Part shown: piece by piece, positions 43,996-53,801 of the stretch
How positions within the stretch are numbered: the stretch's first letter is position 1
How the letters are laid out: every line of letters starts with the position of its first letter
Assembly: GCF_007993795.1 (NCBI RefSeq)
Contig: NZ_CP042476.1
Span: 1,612,001-1,676,000, forward strand
Direction: 5' to 3'
DNA: 64,000 nt
Source of the DNA: Antarcticibacterium arcticum
GTDB lineage: Bacteria; Bacteroidota; Bacteroidia; Flavobacteriales; Flavobacteriaceae
Made by a program: the position numbers and the translations under genes
The notes under the pieces: generated by a model
The model's database searches: none
What the model saw: the letters and a program-made list of their open reading frames with translations, nothing else
What the model was told of the DNA's origin: nothing

Positions 43996-44535
43996 ATGAA
44001 AATTATTAAAATTACCACGGTATTAGTGCTTCTGGTAGCCTTTATGACCTCCTGCAGTTCGGTTAGGGTAGCATCAGATTATGACCAGAATGCAAATTTT
44101 TCACAATACAAAACCTTTGCATTTTTCAAACCCGGCATTGATAAAGCCGAAATATCTGATCTGGATAAAAGAAGGATCTTACGGGCAATTGAAAATGAAA
44201 TGATCTCCAAAGGATTTACAAAATCTGAAGAGCCGGATCTTTTGGTAAGCATCTTTACCAAAACAAAAGAGAACATCAATATTTACCAGAACAATATGTT
44301 TGGATACTATGGCTGGGGATGGAACCCCTGGTATTGGGGAGCAGGTGGCAATACGGTAAACACCACGAGTGAAGGAACCCTTTACCTGGACCTTATTGAT
44401 GCTGAAAACAAGCAATTGGTTTGGCAGGGAATGGGTACAGCCGCCCTTGCTAAAGAAGTAAATAAAAAGCAGGAACGTATTGATGAGATCGTAAAGAAGA
44501 TCCTGGAAAAATATCCTCCGGGCGCTAACAGGTAA
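43996..44535 (+). CDS. DUF4136 lipoprotein
   Basis: The 179-residue lipoprotein has a leader ending in FMTSC. The opening DYDQNANFSQYKTFAF, DKRRILRAIENEMISKGF and the C-terminal helix fit DUF4136. A Gly/aromatic stretch (FGYYGWGWNPWYWGAGG) lies in the middle. It is probably attached to the outer membrane; function is unknown. It starts 24 nt after hutU and is followed by a terminator. Confidence 0.88.
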   Translation: MKIIKITTVLVLLVAFMTSCSSVRVASDYDQNANFSQYKTFAFFKPGIDKAEISDLDKRRILRAIENEMISKGFTKSEEPDLLVSIFTKTKENINIYQNNMFGYYGWGWNPWYWGAGGNTVNTTSEGTLYLDLIDAENKQLVWQGMGTAALAKEVNKKQERIDEIVKKILEKYPPGANR

Positions 44536-44542
44536 AAATTTT

Positions 44543-44573
44543 GAAAGCCTTCCTCCTCCGGAAGGCTTTTTTA
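44543..44573 (+). terminator. Terminator after the DUF4136 gene
   Basis: AAAGCCTTC and GAAGGCTTT pair across TCCTCCG-type loop bases, followed by six T. Confidence 0.9.
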
Positions 44574-44648
44574 ATTAAGCATTTTTTGCCCGATGCAAAA
44601 ATATGTTGTGATTTAGTATCTTTATAACCCGGTTAATACTGTAATCTT

Positions 44649-46403
44649 ATGTTGGAAAATATAGAATCAAATACCATTTTAGATAGATTACCTGCCCATT
44701 TAAAGCAGTTTATAAAGCCTCAGAACTATGAGGAATATAATGCTATAAATCAGGCGGTATGGAGATATGTAATGCGCAAAAATGTGGATTATTTAAGTAA
44801 AGTTGCCCATCACTCCTATCTTGACGGACTTAAACAAACCGGAATTTCTATAGACAGTATTCCCAATATGTACGGCATGAACCGCATTTTGAAGGAAATT
44901 GGCTGGGCAGCGGTTGCGGTAGACGGTTTTATTCCTCCGGCAGCTTTTATGGAATTTCAGGCTTATAACGTACTGGTAATTGCCAGCGACATAAGGCAGC
45001 TGGACCATATTGAATACACCCCCGCCCCGGATATTATTCATGAGGGTGCAGGCCACGCACCAATTATTGCAAATCCTGAATACGCCGAATACCTGCGTAG
45101 ATTTGGAGAAATAGGGTGCAAGGCGATCTCGAGCGCAAGGGATTATGAAATGTATGAGGCGATAAGACATCTTTCCATTATAAAAGAAGCCGAGGATACT
45201 CCTGAAGAAGAGATAAAAAAAGCTGAAGAAAAGGTGGAATACCTTCAGAATAATATGGGTGTTCAAAGTGAAATGGCTCAAATAAGAAATCTGCATTGGT
45301 GGACGGTTGAATATGGATTGATTGGAACGCCGGAGGATCCCAAGATCTATGGCGCCGGGCTTTTATCCTCCATTGGGGAAAGTGCATGGTGTATGACAGA
45401 TAAGGTGAAGAAAATACCTTATACTCTTGAAGCTGCGAAACAGGATTTTGATATAACCAAACCCCAGCCGCAATTATATGTAACTCCGGATTTTGCCCAT
45501 TTAAATATGGTACTGGAGGAATTTGCAAACTCCATGGCGCTGCGCACCGGTGGCCTGGAGGGTATCAATAAATTGATTGAATCCAGGAATATTGGTACTA
45601 TAGAATTAAGCACGGGGATACAGATCTCCGGAGATTTTACCCGTGTAATATCACAGAAGGGCCAACCTGTATATTTCCAGACAAGCGGAGAGACAGCCCT
45701 TTCCTCCAGAGAAAAGGAATTGGTTGGTCATGGTGTAAACAATCATCCCAAAGGTTTTGGATCCCCTGTTGGAAAACTAAAAGGGATCAATCTGGCTATT
45801 GAAGATATGAGCCCCCGGGACTTAAGGGCCTATGATATTTATGAAGGCGAAAAGATAAGCTTTGAGTTTGAAGGAGGCATTGTTGTGAAAGGTGAGATAA
45901 TCACCGGCAGCAGAAATCTACAGGGAAAAATTATTTTAATTAGCCTTAAGAACTGTACTGTTACTTACTTTGATGAAATATTATTCAGGCCGGAATGGGG
46001 AAATTATGATATGGCAATCGGGAAACAAATAGTATCGGCATTTGCAGGCCCTGCAGATCCTTATTCCTTTAATCTTATTACCCATACCCCGTCCAGTACC
46101 ACAATAAAAAGCAAAAGAACTCCTGAAAAGGAAGAACTGGAAGCATTATACTTATCTGTGAGAAATATCAGGAATGGTGAAAACACCAAATTCTCATTAC
46201 ACGCCGTGTTTGATATACTTAAGAAATATCATTCCCGGGACTGGTTGCTACCCGTGGAGATCTATGAACTTGTGTTCGACAGGGAACCAAAATTTGCTGC
46301 AGAAATAAAGGAACACCTCGAGAAAATTAAAATTACCCGTCCAGATGTAAGTCATTTGATAGACGGCGGAATGGAACTTGTAGATTCCAATATTGTCGCG
46401 TGA
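44649..46403 (+). CDS. Aromatic amino acid hydroxylase (phenylalanine 4-monooxygenase-like) with long C-terminal extension
   Basis: The N-terminal 320 residues form a pterin-dependent hydroxylase. The iron ligands are His131 and His136 in HEGAGH, with Glu221 in WWTVEYGLI. It converts phenylalanine to tyrosine or acts on a related amino acid. The protein has 584 residues, about twice a normal bacterial PheH. Residues about 330-584 are an extension (SSREKELVGHGVNNHPKGFG, then a beta-rich part) with no domain I recognise. I believe this long form is usual in Bacteroidota. Confidence 0.9.
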   Translation: MLENIESNTILDRLPAHLKQFIKPQNYEEYNAINQAVWRYVMRKNVDYLSKVAHHSYLDGLKQTGISIDSIPNMYGMNRILKEIGWAAVAVDGFIPPAAFMEFQAYNVLVIASDIRQLDHIEYTPAPDIIHEGAGHAPIIANPEYAEYLRRFGEIGCKAISSARDYEMYEAIRHLSIIKEAEDTPEEEIKKAEEKVEYLQNNMGVQSEMAQIRNLHWWTVEYGLIGTPEDPKIYGAGLLSSIGESAWCMTDKVKKIPYTLEAAKQDFDITKPQPQLYVTPDFAHLNMVLEEFANSMALRTGGLEGINKLIESRNIGTIELSTGIQISGDFTRVISQKGQPVYFQTSGETALSSREKELVGHGVNNHPKGFGSPVGKLKGINLAIEDMSPRDLRAYDIYEGEKISFEFEGGIVVKGEIITGSRNLQGKIILISLKNCTVTYFDEILFRPEWGNYDMAIGKQIVSAFAGPADPYSFNLITHTPSSTTIKSKRTPEKEELEALYLSVRNIRNGENTKFSLHAVFDILKKYHSRDWLLPVEIYELVFDREPKFAAEIKEHLEKIKITRPDVSHLIDGGMELVDSNIVA

Positions 46404-46426
46404 TAAGGTCCCTAAATTTTTTTGAG

Positions 46427-47041
46427 TTAGGTTTTTATTGTTTCCAGAGCTTCTGAACTTTGAATAGTATTCCCATTATACTCAAGGGTCCATCCCATTG
46501 AATTGGTTAAAATATAGATCTTTTGAAGCTCACTTACCAACCGGTTTTTAGCATTCGTTTTTAAAGATGACTTTTCGATCTTTTCGGTTATTGATTTTTT
46601 TATACGCTCCTGGATCTTGTTGTAATCTTTGGCTTCAAATTGATTCAAATAATCCTGGGTAACATCATAATATTGAATATTCGGGTTAATCGTGATCTCT
46701 TCTTCAGGAATATAAGTAATAGTAACGGTTTTGGTCTCGGGATTTACCTCAGTTTGAAGTTTACTAAGATCGTAAGCTACAGTAACTTGCGCATTTACTA
46801 TAATCAGGGCTTTTTTCCGGGCAGAAAGCACATCAAAGTAAAACCGTTTTGAATCATTATAGGAATATACCTGGGCAAAATTCCCTTCTGTAACAACCAA
46901 CTTCCCTACATTTTTAATTTGTTTTTGAATAAGATCTGTGCTTTCGGTTAATTGATCTCGTTCATTAGTTTTTGTTTCAAAATATTTCCAGGCAAAAAAT
47001 GCCGCAATTAAAAGTAGCAGGATTGGGATGATCTTCCTCAT
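46427..47041 (-). CDS. DUF4230 membrane-anchored protein
   Basis: The 204-residue protein has one N-terminal hydrophobic helix (ILLLLIAAFFAWKYF) and then a DUF4230-like domain (SARKKALIIVNAQVTVAYDLSKL near 76-98, EKIEKSSLKTNAKNRLVSELQKI near 150-172). The domain probably lies outside the inner membrane. Function is unknown. It converges with the hydroxylase gene across 23 nt. Confidence 0.87.
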   Translation of the reverse strand: MRKIIPILLLLIAAFFAWKYFETKTNERDQLTESTDLIQKQIKNVGKLVVTEGNFAQVYSYNDSKRFYFDVLSARKKALIIVNAQVTVAYDLSKLQTEVNPETKTVTITYIPEEEITINPNIQYYDVTQDYLNQFEAKDYNKIQERIKKSITEKIEKSSLKTNAKNRLVSELQKIYILTNSMGWTLEYNGNTIQSSEALETIKT

Positions 47042-47122
47042 TTTAACAATTTTTGATAAAGATACAAATTCTTGGGGAGCAGTTGAACCTGCAAGAAAGT
47101 GATTGGTAAAGTATATAAATGC

Positions 47123-47148
47123 AAATAGACGGCCCCACCCGTCTATTT
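47123..47148. other. Orphan 10-bp hairpin
   Basis: AAATAGACGG and CCGTCTATTT pair perfectly around CCCCAC. There is no T-run, so it is not a standard terminator. Confidence 0.6.
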
Positions 47149-47414
47149 ACTTTTAAGTCTAAAATCTACCCCAACAAATTTTAGAAACTTCGCTAAAAAA
47201 GACCCTAAAGATTTCTTTATTATCCTTTTAAGCTTATATAAAAATACAATTATTTTCCAGTCCTGCAAAAAAAAATTGTTAAAACAAGAATTAAATTTTT
47301 GTTAAGTAAAGGTTTTTACAATGTATATAACAACATCAGGAAAGAAACATTGAATTAATAATATAAAAATAATGATTTTATTAAAAATGTCAAATTTACA
47401 TTTCTATAAAAATA

Positions 47415-47541
47415 AAAATCCACTCCTCCGGATGTTCCTAAACCTGCACCAGAACCGCAGCAGAAATCTACTATAAACGCAGAATGGACGATCCCCACCG
47501 CCCATTCTGCTGTCTCAATCTTGTACCCCAACAAAGTTTGA
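47415..47541 (+). pseudogene. Possible remnant of a small Pro-rich protein gene
   Basis: The frame has a protein-like composition but is preceded by two in-frame stops and has no start codon. The call rests on composition only. Confidence 0.25.
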
Positions 47542-47678
47542 AACATTATTATAATATGAGAAAGGCCGCTTGCAACAACCATTTCTTATAACAGGAAAAT
47601 TAACCGATTCATTATCAGATTATTACCGCTAAAAATTAATTTATTGCTATTTTTACGAAGGCTTCTGTTAATTAAAAC

Positions 47679-48638
47679 CTAAGCCTCTTTAAAATTTATA
47701 TGAGGAAATTGGGAAATCAATAATTCTATCTTATTCTTAAGATCGCTCAAAAAATTCTGGTGGGCAAGGGAGTTTTTGTTGAAAGGGCGATGGGAAAGTC
47801 CTCTTTGAATTTGTTCAATTTCCTTTAAAATATTTACGGTTTCTTCCGTACACCAGGCGGTAATGAATTTATACCATATAAACCTGATGGCGGTCGCATT
47901 AGGATGCAACATATCTTCCGCATAAAAACGGTAATCCCTCAATTCATCTATCATAATTTCATAGGAAGGAAAATATACCGCTGGTGCCTCCGGTATATTC
48001 AAAACCTGATGAAGGGCACTTATTAAATGCGCCTTACTTTGCTGATTTTCCACTACTCCATCTTTCAGGTGGCGTACCGGGGAAATTGTAAAAATAATTT
48101 GTGCGCTGCCATTGAGGCGTTTTAAAGAGGAAATAAGTGATTGAAGAGAGCTTTCTAATTCTTCAACGGAGGTTATTTCTTTGTGGAAATTATGTTGGGG
48201 CAGTTTGTGACAATTGGCAACTGCTTCATTTGACTCACGGGTTTTGTAAACCCAGGAAGTTCCAAGGGTTAAAATTATATGGGTGGCATATTTTAAAAAT
48301 TCAAGACTTTTCAAAGATTGTTCATTCAGCCGGTTTAAAAACCTGTCTTTTTCAGGATCACTTAACACCGAATGGGCTGCAAATGAATGCCAGCGTTCAT
48401 TATGAAAGAAAATATCCTCTTCAGTATATGCAAAGCCCTTTTCTGCTCTTAGAATAAATTGTTCCAATATGAGAGGATGATACAGGATCCCAAATGGATT
48501 GCGAAAATTTTGAAATTTGTAATAATCAAGTTGTTCCCCAATATTTTCCACAAAACAAGAACCCAATAAGAAGATCTTGGAATTGTGATCTATTTTTGGA
48601 TCCTGAGGTTTTACGGGTACCGGCGTTGTAAGTTTCAT
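47679..48638 (-). CDS. GSCFA-domain protein
   Basis: The 319-residue protein matches the GSCFA family, whose name motif appears as GSCFVENIG at about 26-34. NPFGILYHP follows, then HIILTLGTSWVYK and TISPVRHLKDG, and DMLHPNATAIRFIW near 240. The pattern resembles SGNH/GDSL-type hydrolases, with GSCF as block I and the DxxHP as the catalytic Asp/His. No signal peptide is visible. The substrate is unknown. It lies 48 nt downstream of alaS on the same strand. Confidence 0.92.
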   Translation of the reverse strand: MKLTTPVPVKPQDPKIDHNSKIFLLGSCFVENIGEQLDYYKFQNFRNPFGILYHPLILEQFILRAEKGFAYTEEDIFFHNERWHSFAAHSVLSDPEKDRFLNRLNEQSLKSLEFLKYATHIILTLGTSWVYKTRESNEAVANCHKLPQHNFHKEITSVEELESSLQSLISSLKRLNGSAQIIFTISPVRHLKDGVVENQQSKAHLISALHQVLNIPEAPAVYFPSYEIMIDELRDYRFYAEDMLHPNATAIRFIWYKFITAWCTEETVNILKEIEQIQRGLSHRPFNKNSLAHQNFLSDLKNKIELLISQFPHINFKEA

Positions 48639-48686
48639 ATTTTAAAAAAACCCTTAGAGTCCTAAGAAATTAAGGATATGATGTTT

Positions 48687-51299
48687 TTATTCCAGAATCG
48701 CACGGGCATTTTCCAGTGCTTCCTCAATACCGGCGGGGTTTTTACCCCCGGCAGTAGCAAAAAATGGCTGTCCGCCACCGCCACCCTGGATAAATCTTCC
48801 AAGGTCTTTCACAACCTTCCCGGCATTCAGGTCTCTCTCTGCTACAAGTTCTTTTGAAATATAACAGGATAACAGGGCTTTTCCATCCTGCTCACTCGCC
48901 AGCAACAGAAACAGGTTTTGTACATTATCACCCAGTTGAAATGCAAGATCCTTAATGCCTCCTGCATCCAGGTCAACTTTTTTGGCAAGAAATTTTACCC
49001 CGTTTACAACTTCTAATTCGTTTTGTAAATCTGCTTTGAGATTTTTGGCCTTATCACGCAGCAATATCTCTATCTGCTTTTTAAGCGTATTATTCTCTTC
49101 CTGAAGAGAATTTATAGCTTTCACAGGATCTTTAGTGTTCTTAAGTTCGGTTCTAATTTCCTGCATCAGTTTTTCCTGAGTAGAGAAATATTTTTGAACA
49201 GCCTCGCCGGTAATGGCTTCAATTCTCCTTATTCCTGCTGCTACAGCACCTTCTGACGTAATCTTAAAATGCCATATGTCCCCGGTATTTTTCACGTGGG
49301 TTCCACCGCATAGTTCAATGGATTCGCCAAACCTGATAGCTCTTACGGTTTCTCCATATTTTTCCCCAAAAAGTGCTATTGCCCCCTTGTCTACTGCTTC
49401 CTGAAATGGCAGGTCACGATTTTCATCCAGTGCTATTTGTTCCTTTATTTTCTCATTCACGAAATCTTCAACCTGCCTTAATTCTTCTGTAGAAACTTTA
49501 CTGAAGTGGGAAAAATCAAATCTTAAATGGTCGTGGTTTACCATAGAACCTTTTTGTTCTACGTGGGTCCCCAGCACAAGTCGTAGTCCCTGGTGAAGCA
49601 GGTGCGTAGCCGAATGATTTGCCTGGGTTCTCAGCCTTTTACTTTGATCTACCACCGCCATAAAATTCGCGTTCACATCATCCGGCAGATTTTTGGAAAA
49701 ATGAATGATCAGGTTGTTCTCTTTTTTGGTATCGGTGATCTTTATATTTTCACCAGCTGGGGTAATTAAAATCCCTTTATCCCCAACCTGTCCCCCACCT
49801 TCTGGGTAAAAAGGGGTGTTATCAAAAACCAACTGGTACAACTCACCGTCTTTCTTGCTGTCCACTTTCCTGTACCGGGTTAATTTTACCCCCGCTTCCA
49901 AAGTATCGTATCCCACAAAGGGAATTTCCTTCTCATTTCCAAGTATTTGCCAGTCACCCGCAGTTACTACCGAGGCCGCCCTGGATCGGTTTTTTTGTTG
50001 TTGTAATTCCTCATTGAATTCCTTTTCATCCAGGTCATAGCCTCGTTCCCGTAGGATAAGCGCTGTTAAATCTATAGGAAAACCAAATGTGTCATATAGT
50101 TCAAAGGCCTTTTTCCCCGATACTGTTTTACCTTCAGTTTTTTCAATTATATTTTCAAGCAATACCAGTCCCTGGTCCAGGGTTCTTAAAAAAGATTGCT
50201 CCTCTTCCCTTATCACATTTTCTACAAGGGTCTTTTGAGACTTTAATTCCGGGAAGGATTCGCCCATCTGGGTGCTAAGGGTATCCACCAGTTTATAAAT
50301 AAAAGGCTCCTTGGTATCAAGGAAGGTAAAGCCGTAACGTATGGCCCTTCTAAGTATCCTTCTTATCACATATCCCGCACCGGTATTTCCGGGGAGCTGC
50401 CCATCTGCAATAGAAAAAGAAACCGCCCGCAGGTGATCTGCGATTACCCTTACCGCGATATCTGTCTTCTCATCTTTACCATATACAGTTCCTGTAACCT
50501 TTTCAATACTTTGAATGAGAGGCGTAAAAACATCGGTATCATAATTGGATTTTTTATCCTGAAGTACCATACACAGCCTTTCAAAGCCCATCCCGGTATC
50601 TACATGTTGAGCGGGTAATTTTTCCAGACTTCCGTTCGCCTTTCGGTTAAATTCAATAAATACAAGGTTCCAGATTTCAACAACCTGGGGATGATCTGCA
50701 TTTACAAGGCTACGCCCCGGTATTTTTGCTTTCTCTTCCGCAGAACGTATATCTACGTGAATTTCAGAAGAAGGTCCACAGGGACCCTGATCTCCCATCT
50801 CCCAGAAATTATCTTTTTTATTTCCGAAAATAATGCGCTCTTCCGGAACTATTTTTTTCCAAAGTTCCAGGGCTTCATGGTCCATATCCAGATTATCCTC
50901 TTCACTTCCCTCAAATACCGAAACATACAGGATCTCCTTATCTATCCCGTATACCTGGGTTAACAATTCCCATGCCCACTCAATAGCCTCCTTTTTAAAA
51001 TAATCTCCAAAGCTCCAGTTACCCAGCATTTCAAACATAGTATGGTGATAGGTATCCATCCCCACCTCCTCCAGGTCATTATGCTTACCGCTTACTCTTA
51101 AACACTTTTGGGTATCTGTGATACGTGGATATTTTGGCACCGTATTACCTAAAAAATATTCCTTGAACTGGTTCATTCCCGCATTGGTAAACATTAAGGT
51201 GGGGTCATCCTTAATAACCATAGGTGCAGATGGAACAATGGTATGCGATTTCGACTTAAAAAAGTCGAGATATGTAGAGCGTATCTCCTTAGATTTCAT
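48687..51299 (-). CDS. alaS: Alanine-tRNA ligase
   Basis: The 870-residue product is a complete AlaRS. The class II catalytic domain is at about 1-250 (MFTNAGMNQFKEYFLG, DTYHHTMFEMLGNWSFGDYFK). The tRNA-recognition domain follows, then the editing domain with HSATHLLHQGLR near 565 and CGGTHVKNTGD near 668. The C-Ala domain ends in GGGGGQPFFATAGGK. It is divergent from the M23 peptidase gene. Confidence 0.97.
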   Translation of the reverse strand: MKSKEIRSTYLDFFKSKSHTIVPSAPMVIKDDPTLMFTNAGMNQFKEYFLGNTVPKYPRITDTQKCLRVSGKHNDLEEVGMDTYHHTMFEMLGNWSFGDYFKKEAIEWAWELLTQVYGIDKEILYVSVFEGSEEDNLDMDHEALELWKKIVPEERIIFGNKKDNFWEMGDQGPCGPSSEIHVDIRSAEEKAKIPGRSLVNADHPQVVEIWNLVFIEFNRKANGSLEKLPAQHVDTGMGFERLCMVLQDKKSNYDTDVFTPLIQSIEKVTGTVYGKDEKTDIAVRVIADHLRAVSFSIADGQLPGNTGAGYVIRRILRRAIRYGFTFLDTKEPFIYKLVDTLSTQMGESFPELKSQKTLVENVIREEEQSFLRTLDQGLVLLENIIEKTEGKTVSGKKAFELYDTFGFPIDLTALILRERGYDLDEKEFNEELQQQKNRSRAASVVTAGDWQILGNEKEIPFVGYDTLEAGVKLTRYRKVDSKKDGELYQLVFDNTPFYPEGGGQVGDKGILITPAGENIKITDTKKENNLIIHFSKNLPDDVNANFMAVVDQSKRLRTQANHSATHLLHQGLRLVLGTHVEQKGSMVNHDHLRFDFSHFSKVSTEELRQVEDFVNEKIKEQIALDENRDLPFQEAVDKGAIALFGEKYGETVRAIRFGESIELCGGTHVKNTGDIWHFKITSEGAVAAGIRRIEAITGEAVQKYFSTQEKLMQEIRTELKNTKDPVKAINSLQEENNTLKKQIEILLRDKAKNLKADLQNELEVVNGVKFLAKKVDLDAGGIKDLAFQLGDNVQNLFLLLASEQDGKALLSCYISKELVAERDLNAGKVVKDLGRFIQGGGGGQPFFATAGGKNPAGIEEALENARAILE

Positions 51300-51431
51300 A
51301 ATGCCTATTAAGGTCTAATGATTATTAAATTATGCCGGTGAGAAAACAATTTTTATATTTGTTCGTTTCTCATTAGCTCTGCAAGATTTTTGCGATTGCT
51401 AATACCCGCAAAAATAGCATAATTTTAATTT

Positions 51432-52409
51432 ATGTCGAAGGTTAAATATTATTACGATAGCGAAACACTTTCTTACCAAAAAATCGAGCGCAAAAAGGGC
51501 CGAAGGTTGGGAATTGCCCTATTAAGCCTGGTAGCAATATTCCTGGCGGCCTTTATTTTACTGGTTGTTTATCTAAATTTACCTCAAATACAAACTCCTA
51601 AGGAGAAAGCATTAAAACGGGAACTTACCAATATGCAATTGCAGTATGGAATGCTAAACCGCAAAATGGATCAGATCCAGGATGTGCTTGGCAATATTGA
51701 GGACCGTGACAATAATATATACAGACTATATTTTGAATCTAATCCCATTCCCGAAGAACAGCGCAGGGCAGGTTTTGGTGGGGTAAACCGCTACAGGAAC
51801 CTGGAAGGCTATGATAACTCAAAACTTATCATGGAAACCACCCAGCGTATGGATATACTCACCAAGCAAATAGTGGTACAGTCCAGGTCCCTGGATGAAA
51901 TTGCCGAGCTGGCCAAGGAAAAGGAACAGTTGCTCTCTGCCATTCCAGCAATACAGCCGGTGCGTAATGAGAATCTTAAAAGGATCGCCTCGGGGTTTGG
52001 ATGGAGAAATGACCCTTTTACCAAGGTAAAAAAATTCCATTATGGGATGGACTTTACAGCTCCCAGGGGTACGCCGGTATATGCCACCGGAGATGGGCGA
52101 ATTGAGCGGGCAGATAACAGGGCAACAGGGTATGGAAACCACATAAGGCTGGATCACGGCTATGGTTATACCAGTCTTTATGCTCATTTATACAAATACA
52201 ATGTGCGGGTTGGCCAGCGGGTGAAACGCGGGGATGTTATAGGTTTTGTTGGAAGTACCGGCCGCTCTGAAGCGCCACACCTTCACTATGAGATCTATAA
52301 GGATGGAGAAAGGATTAACCCTATCAATTTCTACTACGGAAATCTTTCTCCGGAAGAATTTGACCAGGTATTACAACAGGCACAACAGGAAAACCAATCT
52401 CTGGATTAA
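51432..52409 (+). CDS. M23-family metallopeptidase, membrane-anchored
   Basis: The 325-residue protein has one N-terminal membrane helix (about 29-50), a coiled-coil-like stalk (about 55-170), and a LytM domain at about 190-300. The zinc motifs are HYGMDF (HxxxD, near 202) and HLHYE (HxH, near 280). It is a periplasmic peptidoglycan endopeptidase or an activator of one. The MerR-like gene begins on the last base of its stop codon (TAATG). Confidence 0.93.
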   Translation: MSKVKYYYDSETLSYQKIERKKGRRLGIALLSLVAIFLAAFILLVVYLNLPQIQTPKEKALKRELTNMQLQYGMLNRKMDQIQDVLGNIEDRDNNIYRLYFESNPIPEEQRRAGFGGVNRYRNLEGYDNSKLIMETTQRMDILTKQIVVQSRSLDEIAELAKEKEQLLSAIPAIQPVRNENLKRIASGFGWRNDPFTKVKKFHYGMDFTAPRGTPVYATGDGRIERADNRATGYGNHIRLDHGYGYTSLYAHLYKYNVRVGQRVKRGDVIGFVGSTGRSEAPHLHYEIYKDGERINPINFYYGNLSPEEFDQVLQQAQQENQSLD

Positions 52410-52738
52410 TGCATATAAATCTACCGGAAAAACGATATTATGCCATTGGCGAGGTAGCTGAAGCTTTTGGCGTAAACACATCACTTATTAGATTCTGGGA
52501 AAAAGAGTTTGAAGCTTTAAAACCTAAAAAGAACGCTAAAGGTAACCGGTTGTTCACTCCACAGGACATTAAAAATCTGGAATTGATCTATCACCTGGTA
52601 AAAGAGCGTGGGTTTACCCTGGAAGGCGCAAAAACACATTTAAAGGAGGAAAAGAAAAAAACTCTTACTAACTTTGAAATAATAAGAAAACTACAAGGCG
52701 TCAAAGCCGAACTAACTAACCTGAAAAACAATCTTTAA
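52409..52738 (+). CDS. MerR-family transcriptional regulator
   Basis: The 109-residue regulator has an N-terminal MerR winged helix (YYAIGEVAEAFGVNTSLIRFWEKEF) and a helical tail (KTLTNFEIIRKLQGVKAEL) for dimerisation. No metal- or drug-binding domain is present, so its signal is unknown. It is coupled to the M23 gene by a one-base overlap, and LemA starts 1 nt after its stop. Confidence 0.93.
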   Translation: MHINLPEKRYYAIGEVAEAFGVNTSLIRFWEKEFEALKPKKNAKGNRLFTPQDIKNLELIYHLVKERGFTLEGAKTHLKEEKKKTLTNFEIIRKLQGVKAELTNLKNNL

Positions 52739-52739
52739 A

Positions 52740-53336
52740 ATGAAAAACTGGCTAATCCCTGTAATTGTAATAGTAGTTCTTGGAATTATTGTTTATAGTT
52801 TAACCGTTGGTTTTAACAATACTGCAATTGAAAAGCAGGAAGATGCACGTTTGGCATGGGCCAATGTGGAAAGCTCGTACCAGCGAAGAAATGACCTTAT
52901 TACCAATCTGGTCAATACCGTACAGGGAGCTGCAGATTTTGAAAGAGGTACACTTACAGATGTTATTGAAGCAAGATCAAGAGCAACCCAGGTTACAGTA
53001 GATCCCTCCAATATCACCCCGGAACAATTAGCGCAATTCCAGCAGGCCCAAAGCGGGGTATCCTCTGCTTTATCAAGATTATTAGTTACAGTAGAGCGTT
53101 ATCCTGATATAAAGGCAAATCAAAATTTCCTGCAATTGCAATCACAGCTGGAAGGTACAGAGAACAGGATCAATGTGGCCCGGGACAGGTATAATGCCTC
53201 TGTGAGGGAATACAATACCTACATACGTAAATTCCCGAATTCCATGTTTGCCGGAATGTTTGGATTTGATCAAATGGCACGTTACGAAGCCGATGCGGGA
53301 TCTGAGAATGCCCCCGAGGTAGATTTTAATTTCTAA
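52740..53336 (+). CDS. LemA family protein
   Basis: The 198-residue protein has an N-terminal membrane helix (LIPVIVIVVLGIIVYSL) and the LemA helical bundle. Typical segments are WANVESSYQRRNDLITNLVNTVQG (about 40-63) and NRINVARDRYNASVREYNTYIRKFPNSMFAG (about 141-171). LemA is often next to TPM-domain proteins, as here. Its biochemical role is not established. Confidence 0.95.
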   Translation: MKNWLIPVIVIVVLGIIVYSLTVGFNNTAIEKQEDARLAWANVESSYQRRNDLITNLVNTVQGAADFERGTLTDVIEARSRATQVTVDPSNITPEQLAQFQQAQSGVSSALSRLLVTVERYPDIKANQNFLQLQSQLEGTENRINVARDRYNASVREYNTYIRKFPNSMFAGMFGFDQMARYEADAGSENAPEVDFNF

Positions 53337-53348
53337 GATATAATTTCC

Positions 53349-53801
53349 ATGAGCAAAGTAGAAGACTTTCTTTCAGCCAAAGAGGAAGGAGAAGTAATTG
53401 AGGCCATACGACTGGCCGAAAGTGAAACCTCTGGCGAGATAAGGGTTCACCTTGAAAAATCTCATGGAGATAAAGATATTTTTGAGCGGTCTATGGAGGT
53501 CTTCCATCTGCTGAAAATGGACAATACCAAGCTTTCCAATGGGGTGCTAATTTATGTGGCGGTAGAAGACCGCGATTTTGTCATCTATGGCGATAAAGGT
53601 ATCAATGATGTAGTGCCAACCGATTTTTGGGAAAGTACCAAAGATATCATCGTTGCAAGGTTTAAAGAGGGCAATTATAAACAGGGACTTATTGAAGGGA
53701 TCTTAAAAGCCGGTGAGCAGTTAAAAGCCCATTTCCCATGGAGTGAAAATATTAATGAACTCCCCAACACCATATCCAGAGGAAATGCGACAAAGGAATA
53801 A
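53349..53801 (+). CDS. Soluble TPM-domain protein
   Basis: The 150-residue protein is a lone TPM (TLP18.3/Psb32/MOLO-1) domain without signal peptide or membrane segment. SETSGEIRVHLE (about 26-37), NGVLIYVAVEDRDFVIYGDKGIND (about 63-86) and the C-terminal helix are typical. It lies between lemA and a second, exported TPM gene. Some TPM proteins are acid phosphatases; that is not shown here. Confidence 0.88.
   Translation: MSKVEDFLSAKEEGEVIEAIRLAESETSGEIRVHLEKSHGDKDIFERSMEVFHLLKMDNTKLSNGVLIYVAVEDRDFVIYGDKGINDVVPTDFWESTKDIIVARFKEGNYKQGLIEGILKAGEQLKAHFPWSENINELPNTISRGNATKE

Larger units (their letters stand above)
47042..47678. other. 637-nt gene-poor region with a hairpin and gene-like remnants
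   Basis: No clear gene is seen. It holds a perfect 10-bp hairpin at 47123-47148 and a 21-codon ORF (47119-47184) ending YPNKF. A startless reading frame at about 47415-47541 reads like coding sequence (PPDVPKPAPEPQQKST, ending SILYPNKV and a stop). The 12-mer TACCCCAACAAA occurs at both ORF ends (47167 and 47524). It may be a decayed small gene or duplicated fragments. Confidence 0.45.

Noticed and set aside
47355..47582. 75-codon ORF on the minus strand of the gene desert
   Set aside because: It looks like the reverse reading of the Pro-rich plus-strand remnant and has no family features.
53743..53784. GTG or earlier ATG start of the second TPM gene
   Set aside because: It would put polar residues before the signal peptide; the ATG at 53785 has AGAGGA upstream.
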